A DNA stretch of 64,000 nucleotides from assembly GCF_029633865.1 (NCBI RefSeq), contig NC_079219.1:56698989-56762988 (forward strand). Reading direction: 5' to 3'. This stretch comes from Lampris incognitus. Taxonomy: Eukaryota; Chordata; Actinopteri; Lampriformes; Lampridae. Each line of letters starts with the position of its first letter. Positions within the stretch are counted from its first letter, which is position 1. Shown one piece after another: positions 35,501-64,000 of the stretch. The translations under genes and the position numbers were made by a program. The notes under the pieces are model-generated. The model made no database searches, was not told where the DNA came from, and saw only the letters and a list, made by a program, of their open reading frames with translations.

Positions 35501-35756
35501 ATTAAGGATGTTTCTCTGGCCTTGCCCTTCTCCTCCCAGTGTGAAGACTCACACCAGCAGCACCACGCTGAGCCAGCATCACCAGTCCGCAGCCAAAGAC
35601 TTGACTGGCGGCCCGGAGCCTTCGCCCTCCCCCTCCTCCCCCACCCAAACCACGCTGCTTACAGCCGGAGCGCAGCAGCGCAGCAAGCGGGCGAAGCACT
35701 TCCTGGAGCTCAAGAGCTTCAAGGACAACTACAACACACTGGAGAGCTCGTTTTGA
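32518..35756 (+). CDS. C1orf43: C1orf43 / NICE-3 homologue (7 exons)
   Basis: Coding exons are 32518-32571, 33222-33323, 33994-34102, 34206-34259, 34375-34541, 34756-34814 and 35540-35756. Together they give 762 bp, 253 aa, the same length as I recall for the human protein. All introns are GT-AG and phases are consistent. The N-terminus VNVVLVMAYGSL plus VFVLLFIFVKRQ forms one transmembrane anchor near residues 7-29. It is followed by the conserved KSRRGPHVPLGHNAPKD, then CYDYLYRMRALDAIRDT, and the C-terminus RSKRAKHFLELKSFKDNYN. The family is a conserved single-pass membrane protein reported at Golgi and mitochondria and linked to phagocytosis in human screens; the biochemical activity is unknown. 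The start has G at -3. It diverges from the IL16-like gene and converges with tuft1. Intron 1 carries a roughly 30-bp VNTR. Confidence 0.96.
32745..33162. repeat. ~30-bp VNTR in C1orf43 intron 1
   Basis: About 14 units of GGTAGATCCTGCAGGGGGTC plus TCTCTCTCC, alternating between CTGCAG and CTGCTG versions and between CCGGTAG and CCGCAGTAG junctions. Confidence 0.92.
33585..33660 (+). repeat. (CAAT)n and LINE-tail fragment
   Basis: (TCAA)n run 33586-33612 followed by TTGCATTTTCTATAGCGCTT, a typical 3' fragment of fish non-LTR elements. It lies in C1orf43 intron 2. Confidence 0.55.
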
Positions 35757-36660
35757 GCCAACTGCAACTCCCAGCCAATAGGAAGGCCGAACGGGTTGTT
35801 AGCGCTTCCACAGCTACAAGTGCCTATGGCTGGGGAGAGGGTGCAATACTGCTGGATAGTAGTAGAAGGAAATAATGTTGCCTTAGATCCATGAGGGAAA
35901 CACTGCCTGCCTGTACTAATAATACACATCACCAGATTATTACTGCATATCGCACTGATACCTGGTACTGTGCTATTTACCTAAGCTTAGCCAGTATACT
36001 ATATCCCGTGTTATCGTGAGCATTGTTGTGATATTTGTAGAGAACAACAACAAAAAAACCACATTACCATGTTGGGTTGATTTGACCAAAACAGATTCTT
36101 AGCTATGGAGCTATGCAATGGCATAAGACAATCAGTGTGTGTTGCACAATGTAAAGACCTCAGCAGCTTTAACGTGGACTCGCCGCTCATTCCCATCGCT
36201 TGTAATGTAGACCGACACACTTGACCAGCAGTATTATGCGACGCGTAGGAACCCGTGTGGTGATTCCCGGGTGCCGAAAGGGGATTTTTTTTGTTTTGTT
36301 GTTGCACTGTCTACTGTTCATTTGCCGCACAGGAAATGTGACGGCCTCTACTTGTGTAGCCGTCAACGTCACTGTTTCACAGAAGCCATAACTGCTTGAG
36401 TGAATTCTAACGATTAAGTGCTCTTTCACTGATGTGACTTCTCTTTGTGCAATGTAATTCTAAAAGGGTATTCCTGTGCATTAATGCATCCTGAATGTGA
36501 GGCGTTGCCTGTGGGCCAGTCTACTTCCTGACGCTCGCCGTCTCTTCACCAAACGTAGCCGGGGCCTTGGCTGCGTGTGGCTGGTGTGAGACGTGAAGTG
36601 TTATGTTTGTTATTGTGCAAGATGCCATTGCAATAAATAGGCGTCACGCGGGTGTGCTGC
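35757..36660 (+). other. 3' UTR of C1orf43
   Basis: Apparently unique sequence from the stop codon to just past the AATAAA at 36632. No repeat family was recognised in it. Confidence 0.55.
36632..36637 (+). promoter_or_regulatory. Poly(A) signal of C1orf43
   Basis: AATAAA follows about 875 bp of apparently unique 3' UTR after the stop at 35756, with GT-rich sequence shortly downstream. It is the best canonical signal before the convergent tuft1 gene. Confidence 0.6.
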
Positions 36661-36831
36661 CTGGAATGTGTGAAGTGGAGTCATGTGTAGCCGGTGCCGG
36701 TGACGTCAGGTCTTAGCGCTCGTACCACACGGCGACCAGCAGGGGGAGCTCGCGATGCACTCCTGTGTCCGCCACAGTAAGGCAAATTTGCCAAGAGCTG
36801 AAAAAATAACGCTGTGGTCATTTTCCAGGAA

Positions 36832-36837
36832 TTTATT
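36832..36837 (-). promoter_or_regulatory. Candidate poly(A) signal of tuft1
   Basis: AATAAA on the minus strand (TTTTAATAAATT context), about 1.27 kb past the tuft1 stop at 38107. It faces the C1orf43 signal 200 bp away. Earlier cryptic signals cannot be ruled out. Confidence 0.45.
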
Positions 36838-38106
36838 AAAATAATGAAAAGAACAACACGTGATACGATAGAGTATCGGCACAAGACACTACCACAATCT
36901 CTAAACAGGGTTTTTTTTTTATTATTATTATTCGTTATAAATAGGGAGATTGTCACGTTACGCTGAAGTGAAGAGTAGCAAATCACATAAATAAACATAT
37001 TGACAATATTTACAAAAGCTTCACGGTGGAGAAAACCCCGGGGGACCCCCACCCGTCATCGTGAGGACCCCAGTTGGAATAATGGCATTCGCGAGGAGCC
37101 AAGATCTTGCCGAATGCGGTTATAACCGTCATCTTCATTCTCTGCTCAGTTTTTACATGGTCAGAAAGTGGTGCTAAAGCCACCGCAGAGGGCAGTGGCC
37201 TTACAGCCGGTATGCACGAAAGGGTCACACACCTCCTTTCTAGAGAACCGAGTTGTAAATGATGAAGACGTTTGACCATTTAGTGCGACGCTACGGGATT
37301 TAGGTCACAGGGTTGATGTGCAGTGGGGGGGTTTTAATGTTAAACTCTGTAACCTTCCTTCGTACGGTTCTAGTTCTGAATAACGGAGCCGGAATTTAGA
37401 CCAGATCGGTTTACCGCCTCCCGGCTGTGTCACGTCCAATTACGGGTTCTCTGAAAGCCCGTCTCGAGTTCCTCCAGCCATCTTCCGGGTCATGAATAGG
37501 TGTAGTTAGATACATGGGGCGGGTACAATGGAGACTGAACTCATGCTCCTATTACCACCTTTACACGTCATTTACCAAAATGTTTGAACCGGTCTGCACA
37601 ACACCCATTGTCTGCTCTGATCCATTGTCTCCTAAGGCGGGTCTTAAGACTTCTCACTCAAGTCCACGGGCTCTATGTATGTACACCACGAGAGTTTGGA
37701 AAAGGGAGCGAGGAAAATAAGAAACTTGACTGTGCAGGAGGAAAAATGTCAAATGCTGATTAGTTTTATCACGGTGTTCTCTGCACCTGCCAAGTCCACG
37801 TGTAGGTTATGTGCACACATGAGCGCGCGCTGGTGCAGATACAAGTCAAAATCAAAACTTCACATCGCAAGTGAGCCGTCACACGCGTTAAACGGTGTTC
37901 TTCGAGAGCCTATAACGGTAGGTGTATGTTGCGTAAGATGCTGGGTGGATGTGTTAGTGTTGTTACTTCGGCAGCATTGATATGCCAGCCAGAAATGGGG
38001 TGCTAGGGTGGTCGGTCTGGGTTCAGTCCATTTTCACTGCTGTTACAAGCATCGGCGAGGCCTCCCTCCGGTCCTCCTGTCTCGGTTCTGCACCCCCACC
38101 CCCACT
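36838..38106 (-). other. Probable 3' UTR of tuft1
   Basis: Single-copy-looking sequence between the tuft1 stop and the candidate poly(A) signal at 36832-36837. It has no competing ORF with splice sites. Confidence 0.4.
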
Positions 38107-57009
<18,903 letters not shown>

Positions 57010-57460
57010 CCTCTCGACCTCCTTCCTCCTCCGGAGAGAACAAAACTCTTCCCCGACCCCTCCGCTTCACGCGCTGATAAGAGCCGCCCGCCCCGCCCCG
57101 CGCGTGGGGTCAGAGGCCCCGCCCCACAGCCTCATAGTCCACGCCCCCTCCGCCGCTCCCCAGTCTCTCGAATACCGTCATGGCCGCCGGGAATGTGTGA
57201 CTTCACCTCCCGGACGCGCCCACACACACACACGCGCACCAAAAAAGCCAAATAGGGGAAAGGACAGGTGCGCACATACCGGTTTGGGTCATTAACCTTT
57301 GGTGGTTGGATACACGCGCATGCGCACGCACACAAAAACACAACCTCTCCGCTGGTGTGTGAAGGTTCCAGCGCTGAATTATGCAACCTCATTTTTGCCA
57401 AATAAATTGTGACTTAACCGGAATCCCACCGCGGGCTTTTCGAGCGAGGGAGAGAGCAGA
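57010..57460 (-). promoter_or_regulatory. GC-rich 5' flank of tuft1
   Basis: The sequence just upstream of the tuft1 ATG is rich in CG and CCGCCC-type motifs (57060-57190) and has no TATA box that I can see. It is a plausible CpG-type promoter and 5' UTR. The transcription start is not determinable by eye. Confidence 0.4.
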
Positions 57461-57475
57461 GCAGTTTAGGTTAGA

Positions 57476-57785
57476 TGCGGCACGCTGGTGCAGCGGTTAG
57501 TGCGGTCACCTCACGGCAAGAAGGTCGTGGGTTCGAGCCCCGGGGTAGTCCCACCTTGGGGGTCGTCCTCTGTGTGGAGTTTGCATGTTCTCCCCGTGTC
57601 TGCGTGGGTTTCCTCCTGACCTACATGTCCAGACATGTGGGTCAGGTGACTCGGCCGTACTACATTGTCTGGGGGGGGCCTGGGGGCCCTGTGATGGCCT
57701 GCCGCCCAATGACTGCTGGGATAGGCTGCAGCACCCCCGCGACCCTGACAGCAGGATAAGCGGTTTGGATGATGGATGGATGGAT
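57476..57785 (+). mobile_element. SINE-like element of the GGATGGATGG family
   Basis: GGTGCAGCGGTTAGTGCGGT head, GTGGGTTCGAGCCCCGG B-box, GTTTGCATGTTCTCCCCGTG middle, and tail CCTGACAGCAGGATAAGCGG ending in (GGAT)n. About 310 bp, near full length, just upstream of tuft1. Confidence 0.8.
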
Positions 57786-57799
57786 GGATGGGATTACAA

Positions 57800-58455
57800 A
57801 AGGTTCAAGTCAATTTTATTTGTGTAGCCCAGTATCACAAATTACAAATTTGCCTCGAGGGACTTTACAGCAACACAACATCCTGTCCTTAGACCCTCGC
57901 ATCAGATAAGGAACAACTCCCTAAAAAAAAACCTTTAACAGGAAGGAAAACTGGGAAGAAACTCAGGGAGAGCAACAGAGGAGGGATCTCCCTCCCAACA
58001 CGGCCAGTGTGCAATGGATGTTGTGTTTATACAACTTACACCATGCAACAATGAAAGAGGATAAACAGAATTATAATGGGACTTATAAAATATGTGAAGA
58101 ACATGATGAGGAGGATGCCAAGCGGTGTCCAGACGCCACCGGAACAGCCCAGGACCCGAGCCACGTGACCACCATCACCATGCAGACAGAAGAACAAACA
58201 CATTAGTTACACATTAGAGAGAGAGAGACATAACACTGACACAGGATAACAAAATTATATGGATTTATCAGATATGTAAAAAGAAAATGTGATGAGGGAG
58301 ATGCCAAGCAGTGTCTAGGCGGTGACCGCCATCACCATGGAGACCTGGGAGGACGACAGACGGCACGTGCACACAAGGGAGACTCACATCACACCATTCA
58401 CACAGAAGAAGAGAAAGGAGACGACATCATTCAGAGAGAGAGAAAAGACTTAAGA
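57800..58455 (+). repeat. Fish non-LTR 3' region, part 1
   Basis: Begins TCAAGTCAATTTTATTTGTG, then CCCAGTATCACAAATTACAA, AACAACTCCCTAAAAAAAAA and GGGAGAGCAACAGAGGAGGG. This is a very abundant teleost repeat. No ORF. Confidence 0.65.
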
Positions 58456-58465
58456 GAACAGTTTG

Positions 58466-58850
58466 CAATAGACAATCTATACTCTATAATCTATAATCTA
58501 CAATCTACAATCTACGATCTATACTCTATGGTCTATACTCTACAATCTATAATCTATACTCTATGATCTATACTCTATGATCTATACTCTATGATCTATA
58601 CTCTATACTCTATAATCCATGATCTATACTCTAGACTCTATGATCTATACTCTATACTCTACACTCTATGATCTATACTCTATGATCTACGTATATTCTA
58701 TGATCTATACTCTATACTCTATGATCTACACTCTATGATCTATACTCTATGATCTATACTCTATACTCTATGATCTATACTCTATACTCTATGATCTATA
58801 CTCTATACTCTATGATCTATACTCTATGATCTATACTCTATGATCTCGTC
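58466..58850. repeat. CTATGATCTATACT minisatellite
   Basis: Irregular array of TCTATACTCTATGATCTATA units of about 14-22 bp that interrupts the surrounding repeat (57800-59340). Confidence 0.92.
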
Positions 58851-58899
58851 AGCAGAACAGTGGTTGGTATAAATTCACTGAGACAGAAACCGACCCGCC

Positions 58900-59345
58900 A
58901 TGCAGTCCAGGTTGTGAAGCAGTCAACTTAAAAGCAACTAATTGTAGGTTCAGGCAAAAAGATGAGTGTTAAGTGTGGGTTTAAAGGACTCAACAGACTC
59001 CGATTGCCCGACGGCAGCAGGCAGGTTATTCCACAAGAACGGGGCCCGGTAGGAAAAGGCCCTGCCACCAGCTGACTTCTGTTTAGCTTCGGGTACACAC
59101 CTCCTGTATTTTGAGAGCCAAGAGCTCGAGACGGACCGTGCGGTTTAAGGAGATCAGACAGGTAGGATGGGGGCAAGCCCGTTTAGGGTTTTATAAGTCA
59201 GCCGAAGCACCGTGAAGTCTGATGCAACATGGACAGGGAGCCAGTGAAGGGAGGCAAGAACTGGCGTCGTACGGTCAAACTTCCTAGACGGAGTTGGGAC
59301 TCCAGCTGCAGCATTCCGAGCCCTCTGAGGACTTCTGGTACCAGC
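58900..59345 (+). repeat. Fish non-LTR 3' region, part 2
   Basis: Continues after the minisatellite: GGTTATTCCACAAGAACGGG, GGAAAAGGCCCTGCCACCAG, AGGGTTTTATAAGTCAGCCG and AACATGGACAGGGAGCCAGT. The layout suggests one element split by the expanded array. Confidence 0.6.
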
Positions 59346-59754
59346 CTGTGGCAGACCCGAAGACGGACACTATAGCGACGAGCGGTGTTGCAGGGGTTCG
59401 GCGCTCATTCGACCAGCGGCGGCGGGCAGAGGCCTCGGCGGAGATCTGGGTCAGCGAGCACAGGCCTTAAATTAGATAAGGACTTAATGGTCATTAATGG
59501 TTACTTAGGGACAAACAACAGCTGATCGTAACATAAGAGGGGAAAACACTAAAAGGATGAACAACAGCGGCAGAAAACAAACACACACACACACACACGG
59601 GTGCAGTCGTTCATATGTGCACGAACACACATGCTAGCATGCACGCACGTGCAAGGAACAGAAGCATAGTGATTAATAAACAGCACGTCGACAGGGCTGC
59701 TGTACGTCATACTGACGCAAGGCCGGGCGAATTTATCGATGTCGCACATTTCTG

Positions 59755-60130
59755 CAACAAGGCCGTTCAACGTGCTTCACATAAAACAAGAAAAGGCATT
59801 AAGAGAAGCAACAAGAGACATTTCAAAACCAATAAAAAGAGAGAGTAGACGTTGCAGTGCGGCGCAAGAGGAAAATCAAAAGCTTCAAGTTTTGCTGACT
59901 TGTAGGCAGCGGCAAACGGGAGAGTCGTCGGCCTTGATTTAAAAGACCCGAGAGCTGCAGCAGCCCCGCAGTTTTCACGGGGTTTGTTCCAGACACGTGG
60001 TGCAGAAACACCGAAAGCTGCCTCGCCGTGTTTAGTTTTGACTCTGGGGACGGAAAGCAGACCTGTCCCGGACCATCTGAGCAGGTCTGGATTGGTGCAC
60101 AGTGTAGCAGAAGATCAGAAAGGTATTTTG
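59755..60130 (+). repeat. LINE 3' region, copy A
   Basis: CAACGTGCTTCACATAAAAC, then CTGCAGCAGCCCCGCAGTTT, GTTTAGTTTTGACTCTGGGG and GAGCAGGTCTGGATTGGTGC. It matches copy B at 60705-61125 and is cut by the tail repeat at 60135. Confidence 0.6.
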
Positions 60131-60134
60131 GCCC

Positions 60135-60285
60135 TGAACCGTCCATCCGCCTGTTATCCAAGCCGCTTATTCCAATCGGGGTCACGGGGATGCTGGAGCC
60201 TATCCCCAGCATTGGGCGGGTCATTGGGTCATCGGGCGGCAGGTGGGGAGACACCCTGGACAGGCCGCCAGGCCATCACAGGGCC
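60135..60285 (-). repeat. Tail of the GGATGGATGG family inserted in LINE copy A
   Basis: Inverted tail: CCAAGCCGCTTATTCCAATC, GATGCTGGAGCCTATCCCCA and GACACCCTGGACAGGCCGCC. It interrupts the LINE-like sequence after TTTTGGCCCTGAACC. Confidence 0.7.
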
Positions 60286-60704
60286 CTATGATAGATTCTG
60301 TATTTCAGAATTCAAAACCTCTCCCAGATCTTAAATCTGCTCACTAGATGTGAGGGTTTCGGTTGGTGTTCGGTATTATTTATGTCGATAGTCAGCCCAC
60401 AGTAAACATGTTGTGTTACTCTAGAGGTAATCATTCTTCATGATAAGAAACACTGCAATATTTGAGATGACTTAAGGACCGAAACCATGCAAAAATGTGA
60501 CGTGAACGTAGTGTATTGATACTGCCCAACGATATATTTTCCTGTCTTTTCCGCAATTTCGAAGCTTTGGCATTCAATTTTTCCCAAATTATGTTTCTAT
60601 ACGTCTCCAGATGCTGCAGCTTCGCATAGGAACCCCGACATTCACTTTGTGAGGTCTCACATGTGTCCCAGAACATGTAAAGTTGAATAACAGAAACAGG
60701 AACT

Positions 60705-61125
60705 GAAACGGGTGGCTGGACTGGAGCTGCAGCAGCCCTGCAGTTTTCAGGGAGTTTGCTCCAGATATGTGGTGCATAAACACTGAAAGCTGCCTCTCCA
60801 TGTTTAGTTTTGACTCTGGGGACGGAAAGCAGACCTGGCCCGGACCATCTGAGCAGGTCTGGATGGTGCGTAGTGTAGCAGAAGATCAGAAATGTATTTT
60901 GGCCCTAAATCATTCAGTGCTCTATAAACCAGGAAGAGTTTTGAAAGCAGTTCTCTGACGGACAGGAAGCCAGCGTCACGACCTCGGGACTGCAGTGATG
61001 TGATCCACTCTTCTGGTCTTAGTAAGGTCTCGAGCAGCAGCGTTCTGAACCATCTGCAGCTGTTGTGGTCGAGTTTTTAGAAAGTCCCGCAAAGACACCG
61101 TTACAGTAGTCGAGTCACCTCGTCT
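60705..61125 (+). repeat. LINE 3' region, copy B
   Basis: GCAGCAGCCCTGCAGTTTTC through GATCAGAAATGTATTTTGGC, CAGTGCTCTATAAACCAGGA and ACACCGTTACAGTAGTCGAG. It is a long copy of a common teleost non-LTR 3' region. Confidence 0.65.
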
Positions 61126-61127
61126 CA

Positions 61128-61400
61128 TCATCAGCCGCTCCTCCGGGGTCAGGGGTCACGGTGGCAGCGAGCTAAGTAGGGCACTCCAGACGCCCCTCCC
61201 CCCAGCAACACCCTCCACCTCCTCCTGGGGGATCCCAAGGCGTTCCCAGGCCAGATTGGACATGCAGTCCCTCCAGCGAGTCCTGGGTCTACCCCGGGGT
61301 CTCTTCCCAGTTGGACATGCCCGGAAAACCTCCAAAGGAAGGCGCCCAGGGGGCCTCCTAACCAGACGCCCGAACCACCTCAACTGCCTCCTTTCGACGC
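61128..61400 (-). pseudogene. LINE 3'-terminal ORF fragment
   Basis: The minus strand encodes WFGRLVRRPPGRLPLEVF, RPRGRPRTRWRDCMSNLAWE and LGIPQEEVEGVAGG, the same C-terminal LINE segment as 17281-17645 but longer at its 5' side. Confidence 0.75.
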
Positions 61401-62351
61401 GAAGGGCGCGCAGTCGAGTCGACGGAAGGTAAATGCAAGGACAAGTTTTCCCAAATCCTGCCGAGACATAAATCCCCCCGACACTAGGACTCGATAACGT
61501 TATGCTTATTATTGTAATAACATGTTTTCGTCATGCACGGCGTGCCGTACTCAGACGGACCGATGCAGAGGCGAGACAGCAGGTAGCTGTGAGGATTACA
61601 GGATGTCTACCTCTGCACATCTGTGTTGCTACATGTCAGGGAGGAGATGAGTCACGAGTCTTATTGTCCAGACTACATCATCTTGTTTCCATCATACTAC
61701 CTCGTGCGACAGAATACGTTGAACAACAGCACTCCTCTCCCAGTTTTGCAGAGGAGTTTGTGTTATTGTTAGGCTAAAAAAAACTCCGCCTACGGGTGAA
61801 AAGGCCACCGGTGTGACTCAGTGTCCCAGTATTATGATACGATTAGAGGCATTACCGAAGACGACTACAGATATTGCGGTTTAGCTACTTTGTGTGAACA
61901 TCATAGGTGAAGGCCGTGATACTCCTTCCTTTTCTCCCCTTTCATTTCACTCACTGGACCTCTATGTCATCACCCAGGTTTGCAACAAAGACGTTGTGCC
62001 ACAGTGGCCAATCTAGTTCGGCCTGAGACGCTTCCATCACTCGCCGCCATGACGTTATCCCCATCACACGAACATCTCAACACCAAAACACGGTACCACA
62101 TACTCCACAAGGACAGGCTGAACTGAGCAAAACCTAACATGATGCTCAGCATGCCACGAAACCAACACGCCCAGGTTTCCCCAATCAAATTCCTGATCGG
62201 CAATTCTATTGGGAAATCCTGTATGGTCTGGAAACACAATCCCACCCACGGTAAGTATGTATTGTCGCAGCCGGTCTAAATATTCCAGAAAAACAGGAAG
62301 CGTGGTCTACTGCGCTCTACACAGGGCTGTGGCTTTGAACTGTACAGGTTG
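61401..62351. other. Intergenic, nothing recognised
   Basis: Neither strand shows an exon-like ORF with splice sites that I recognise, and no known repeat family was seen. Confidence 0.35.
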
Positions 62352-62594
62352 GGTGTTACACCAAAATCTGTGCCCCGTAGGATTCATGTCACCCCTGCAA
62401 TAAAACACCCTCTTTCAGCCAGGAAACGGCACTTTAGATAAGGTTAGGTTTAGGCATCGGGTGGGTGACAGCTGATGGTAGATGTGGGTTTGGTGTGGTT
62501 AGGGTTAAGATCAGCGTCTGGGAGGCGGCCAAATTAGAGCCTTTTAAGGGCAGGGTCACAAAATCTGACGGGTCGCAGATTTTGGTGTAACACC
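62352..62594. mobile_element. MITE with inverted ends
   Basis: Left end GGTGTTACACCAAAATCTG; right end CAGATTTTGGTGTAACACC is its exact complement. Inner arms continue with CCCGTAGGATTCATGTCAC versus GTCACAAAATCTGACGGGT. 243 bp, non-coding. Confidence 0.85.
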
Positions 62595-63781
62595 GGCTAC
62601 GCCAGTTGGGACGTATGATACCGCACACTAATGATCCTAAGAGCTACGCTGTCCGGAGCTTGGCTCCTGCTAGGGTCACCCAAGGGGGATAGGTCAAAGG
62701 GGAAGGTTCCAGACGAAGCACCATCCAACAAAGACCTCGACGGCGGAACCGGTGGACGATGTCTCCAGGTCACAACGGCAGTGAAGGCGGACGACGGCTC
62801 CAACAGAGGGCTCTGGCCCTCATTGGGCTCTGGCCACCCCCTGCCAAGGGCCGCGCGGTGGCTGCAGGCGCATCAGCTTCTCCACATAAAAAGCTGTCAC
62901 GCACAGATGTCCTCCCATTATGCGGCTCCAGGATCGGCCTCTACGCCCACCCGAGGACCCAGAGGGAGGACGGTCATACTCGACCCGAGTGACCGCCGCC
63001 GATGATGACGATGACCGCATACGGGGGCTCCTGGTTATGTAAACGGAGTCAGATTACGGGTGGGAGAGGCACCGACCGACCCATTCGACGGAGGAAATGT
63101 TTTGAAGTCGTGCCTCTCCCTAGGAGCGACGGGGGGGGGGGGGATGAAAGGGCAGTTTGTTTCCTTTTGTAGATCAGCCACACAATAGCGCCATAGGAGT
63201 TGTGTGTAAATCTGCCAAGATCCGAGAGGAACCAATGCCCCTCTGAGGGGCAGGTACCGGCTGTGGTGTCTCAGAAGTCGAGTCCATTCCAGGCGTGGTG
63301 TCGTTACGTGTGCCAGCGTGTAAGATGGGATACAAAGACACCAGCAGGAGCGGTGTCGGAGACGAGATCACGTCTCTTATCTTCGTTATATCTGGGGGAC
63401 GCATAAACACTGGGGGGCTGAGTGCTTGAAGAAATGTGGCGTGGCGGTGTGCAGAGAGCAGCGGAGAAGGACTCTTCCAGTGAAAGTAGATGGAATGGAA
63501 GTCCGTCTGATAATGAAAAAAAAATAAATGCAATCTCTTTAAATCTCTCGTCTGAAAGTAGCGTTTCCATTTCAAGAGCGGAAACTCTCCAAGGCACGGG
63601 CTACTGAATTTTCCTTTGTGCTCCGGACAATACGAAACAGAACCGACACGCCGTTACTACAGCATCACCCCGCCGGTCATGTTCGCCAGTCAGACGGGTT
63701 CGGTCCCTGAATCGAGAGCTTGTTCAGCCCTCTTGAATGTAAAAAAAATAAAATAAAAAAATAAAATATACTGTATAGGCC
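62595..63781. other. Intergenic, nothing recognised
   Basis: Mixed-composition sequence with one poly(G) run at 63130-63143. No gene, RNA or repeat family was identified. Confidence 0.35.
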
Positions 63782-64000
63782 AGTGTTTCTCAACCCAGTT
63801 CTCAAGGACCCCCTATCCTGCAGATTTTCATTGCAACCCTGCATAGGTAGCCCTGCTTGTACTTGCTCGACCAATCGTCTCGCAGCACTTAATTATGCAA
63901 GGTGTGCAACATCTGACATAATTCATTGCTGATTGGTTGAGTAACTACAAACAGGTAACTATTCAGGGTTGCAAAGAAAATCTGCAGGATAGGGGGTCCT
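63782..64000. mobile_element. hAT-like palindromic MITE, cut by the window end
   Basis: Starts near CCAGTGTTTCTCAACCCAGT. The left arm AAGGACCCCCTATCCTGCAG then ATTTTCATTGCAACCCTG is mirrored by CAGGGTTGCAAAGAAAATCT and GCAGGATAGGGGGTCCT at the window end. The right terminus lies beyond 64000. Confidence 0.8.

Noticed and set aside
62209-62403. Short plus-strand frame near 62.3 kb
   Set aside because: Ends inside the MITE at 62352, shows no recognisable domain, and has no supporting splice structure.

Overview
The window is nuclear DNA from a ray-finned fish, probably an acanthomorph teleost. The evidence is vertebrate split genes with GT-AG introns, many tRNA-derived SINEs, hAT-type MITEs, a Penelope-like element, an RTE-type LINE, and dense CA, GA and GATA microsatellites. 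I read it by eye; no alignment or search was run.

Four protein-coding genes can be assembled exon by exon, and all four CDSs close in frame. (1) aqp10-type aquaglyceroporin, minus strand, 1837-11447, 6 exons, 297 aa. (2) A pro-interleukin-16-like gene with two PDZ domains, minus strand, 15794-27410, 6 coding exons, 1240 aa, most of it from one 2.9 kb exon. (3) The C1orf43 (NICE-3) homologue, plus strand, 32518-35756, 7 exons, 253 aa. (4) tuftelin (tuft1), minus strand, 38107-57009, 12 exons, 383 aa. AQP10, C1orf43 and TUFT1 all lie in human 1q21.3, so this block looks like the fish counterpart of that region. Human IL16 is on 15q, so an IL16-like gene here is the main oddity. C1orf43 and tuft1 converge tail to tail, with poly(A) signals about 200 bp apart. 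The IL16-like gene and C1orf43 diverge head to head across about 5 kb.

The rest is introns and intergenic DNA packed with repeats. The main families are: one tRNA-headed SINE (nine recognisable copies plus a chimera); a second SINE-like family with a GGATGGATGG tail; a hAT element carrying a 41-bp VNTR (two copies, about 8 and 22 units); a decayed Penelope-like element whose GIY-YIG region holds a 31-bp VNTR; a large fold-back repeat with a 36-bp tandem unit; a 114-bp perfect palindrome; and a 1.6 kb GA/GACAGAGTGA purine tract in tuft1 intron 7. The region 57010-64000 upstream of tuft1 shows only repeats and no gene I can recognise. No bacterial-type system, CRISPR array or intact viral genome was seen. 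The four genes are neighbours by ancestral synteny and show no sign of a shared pathway.
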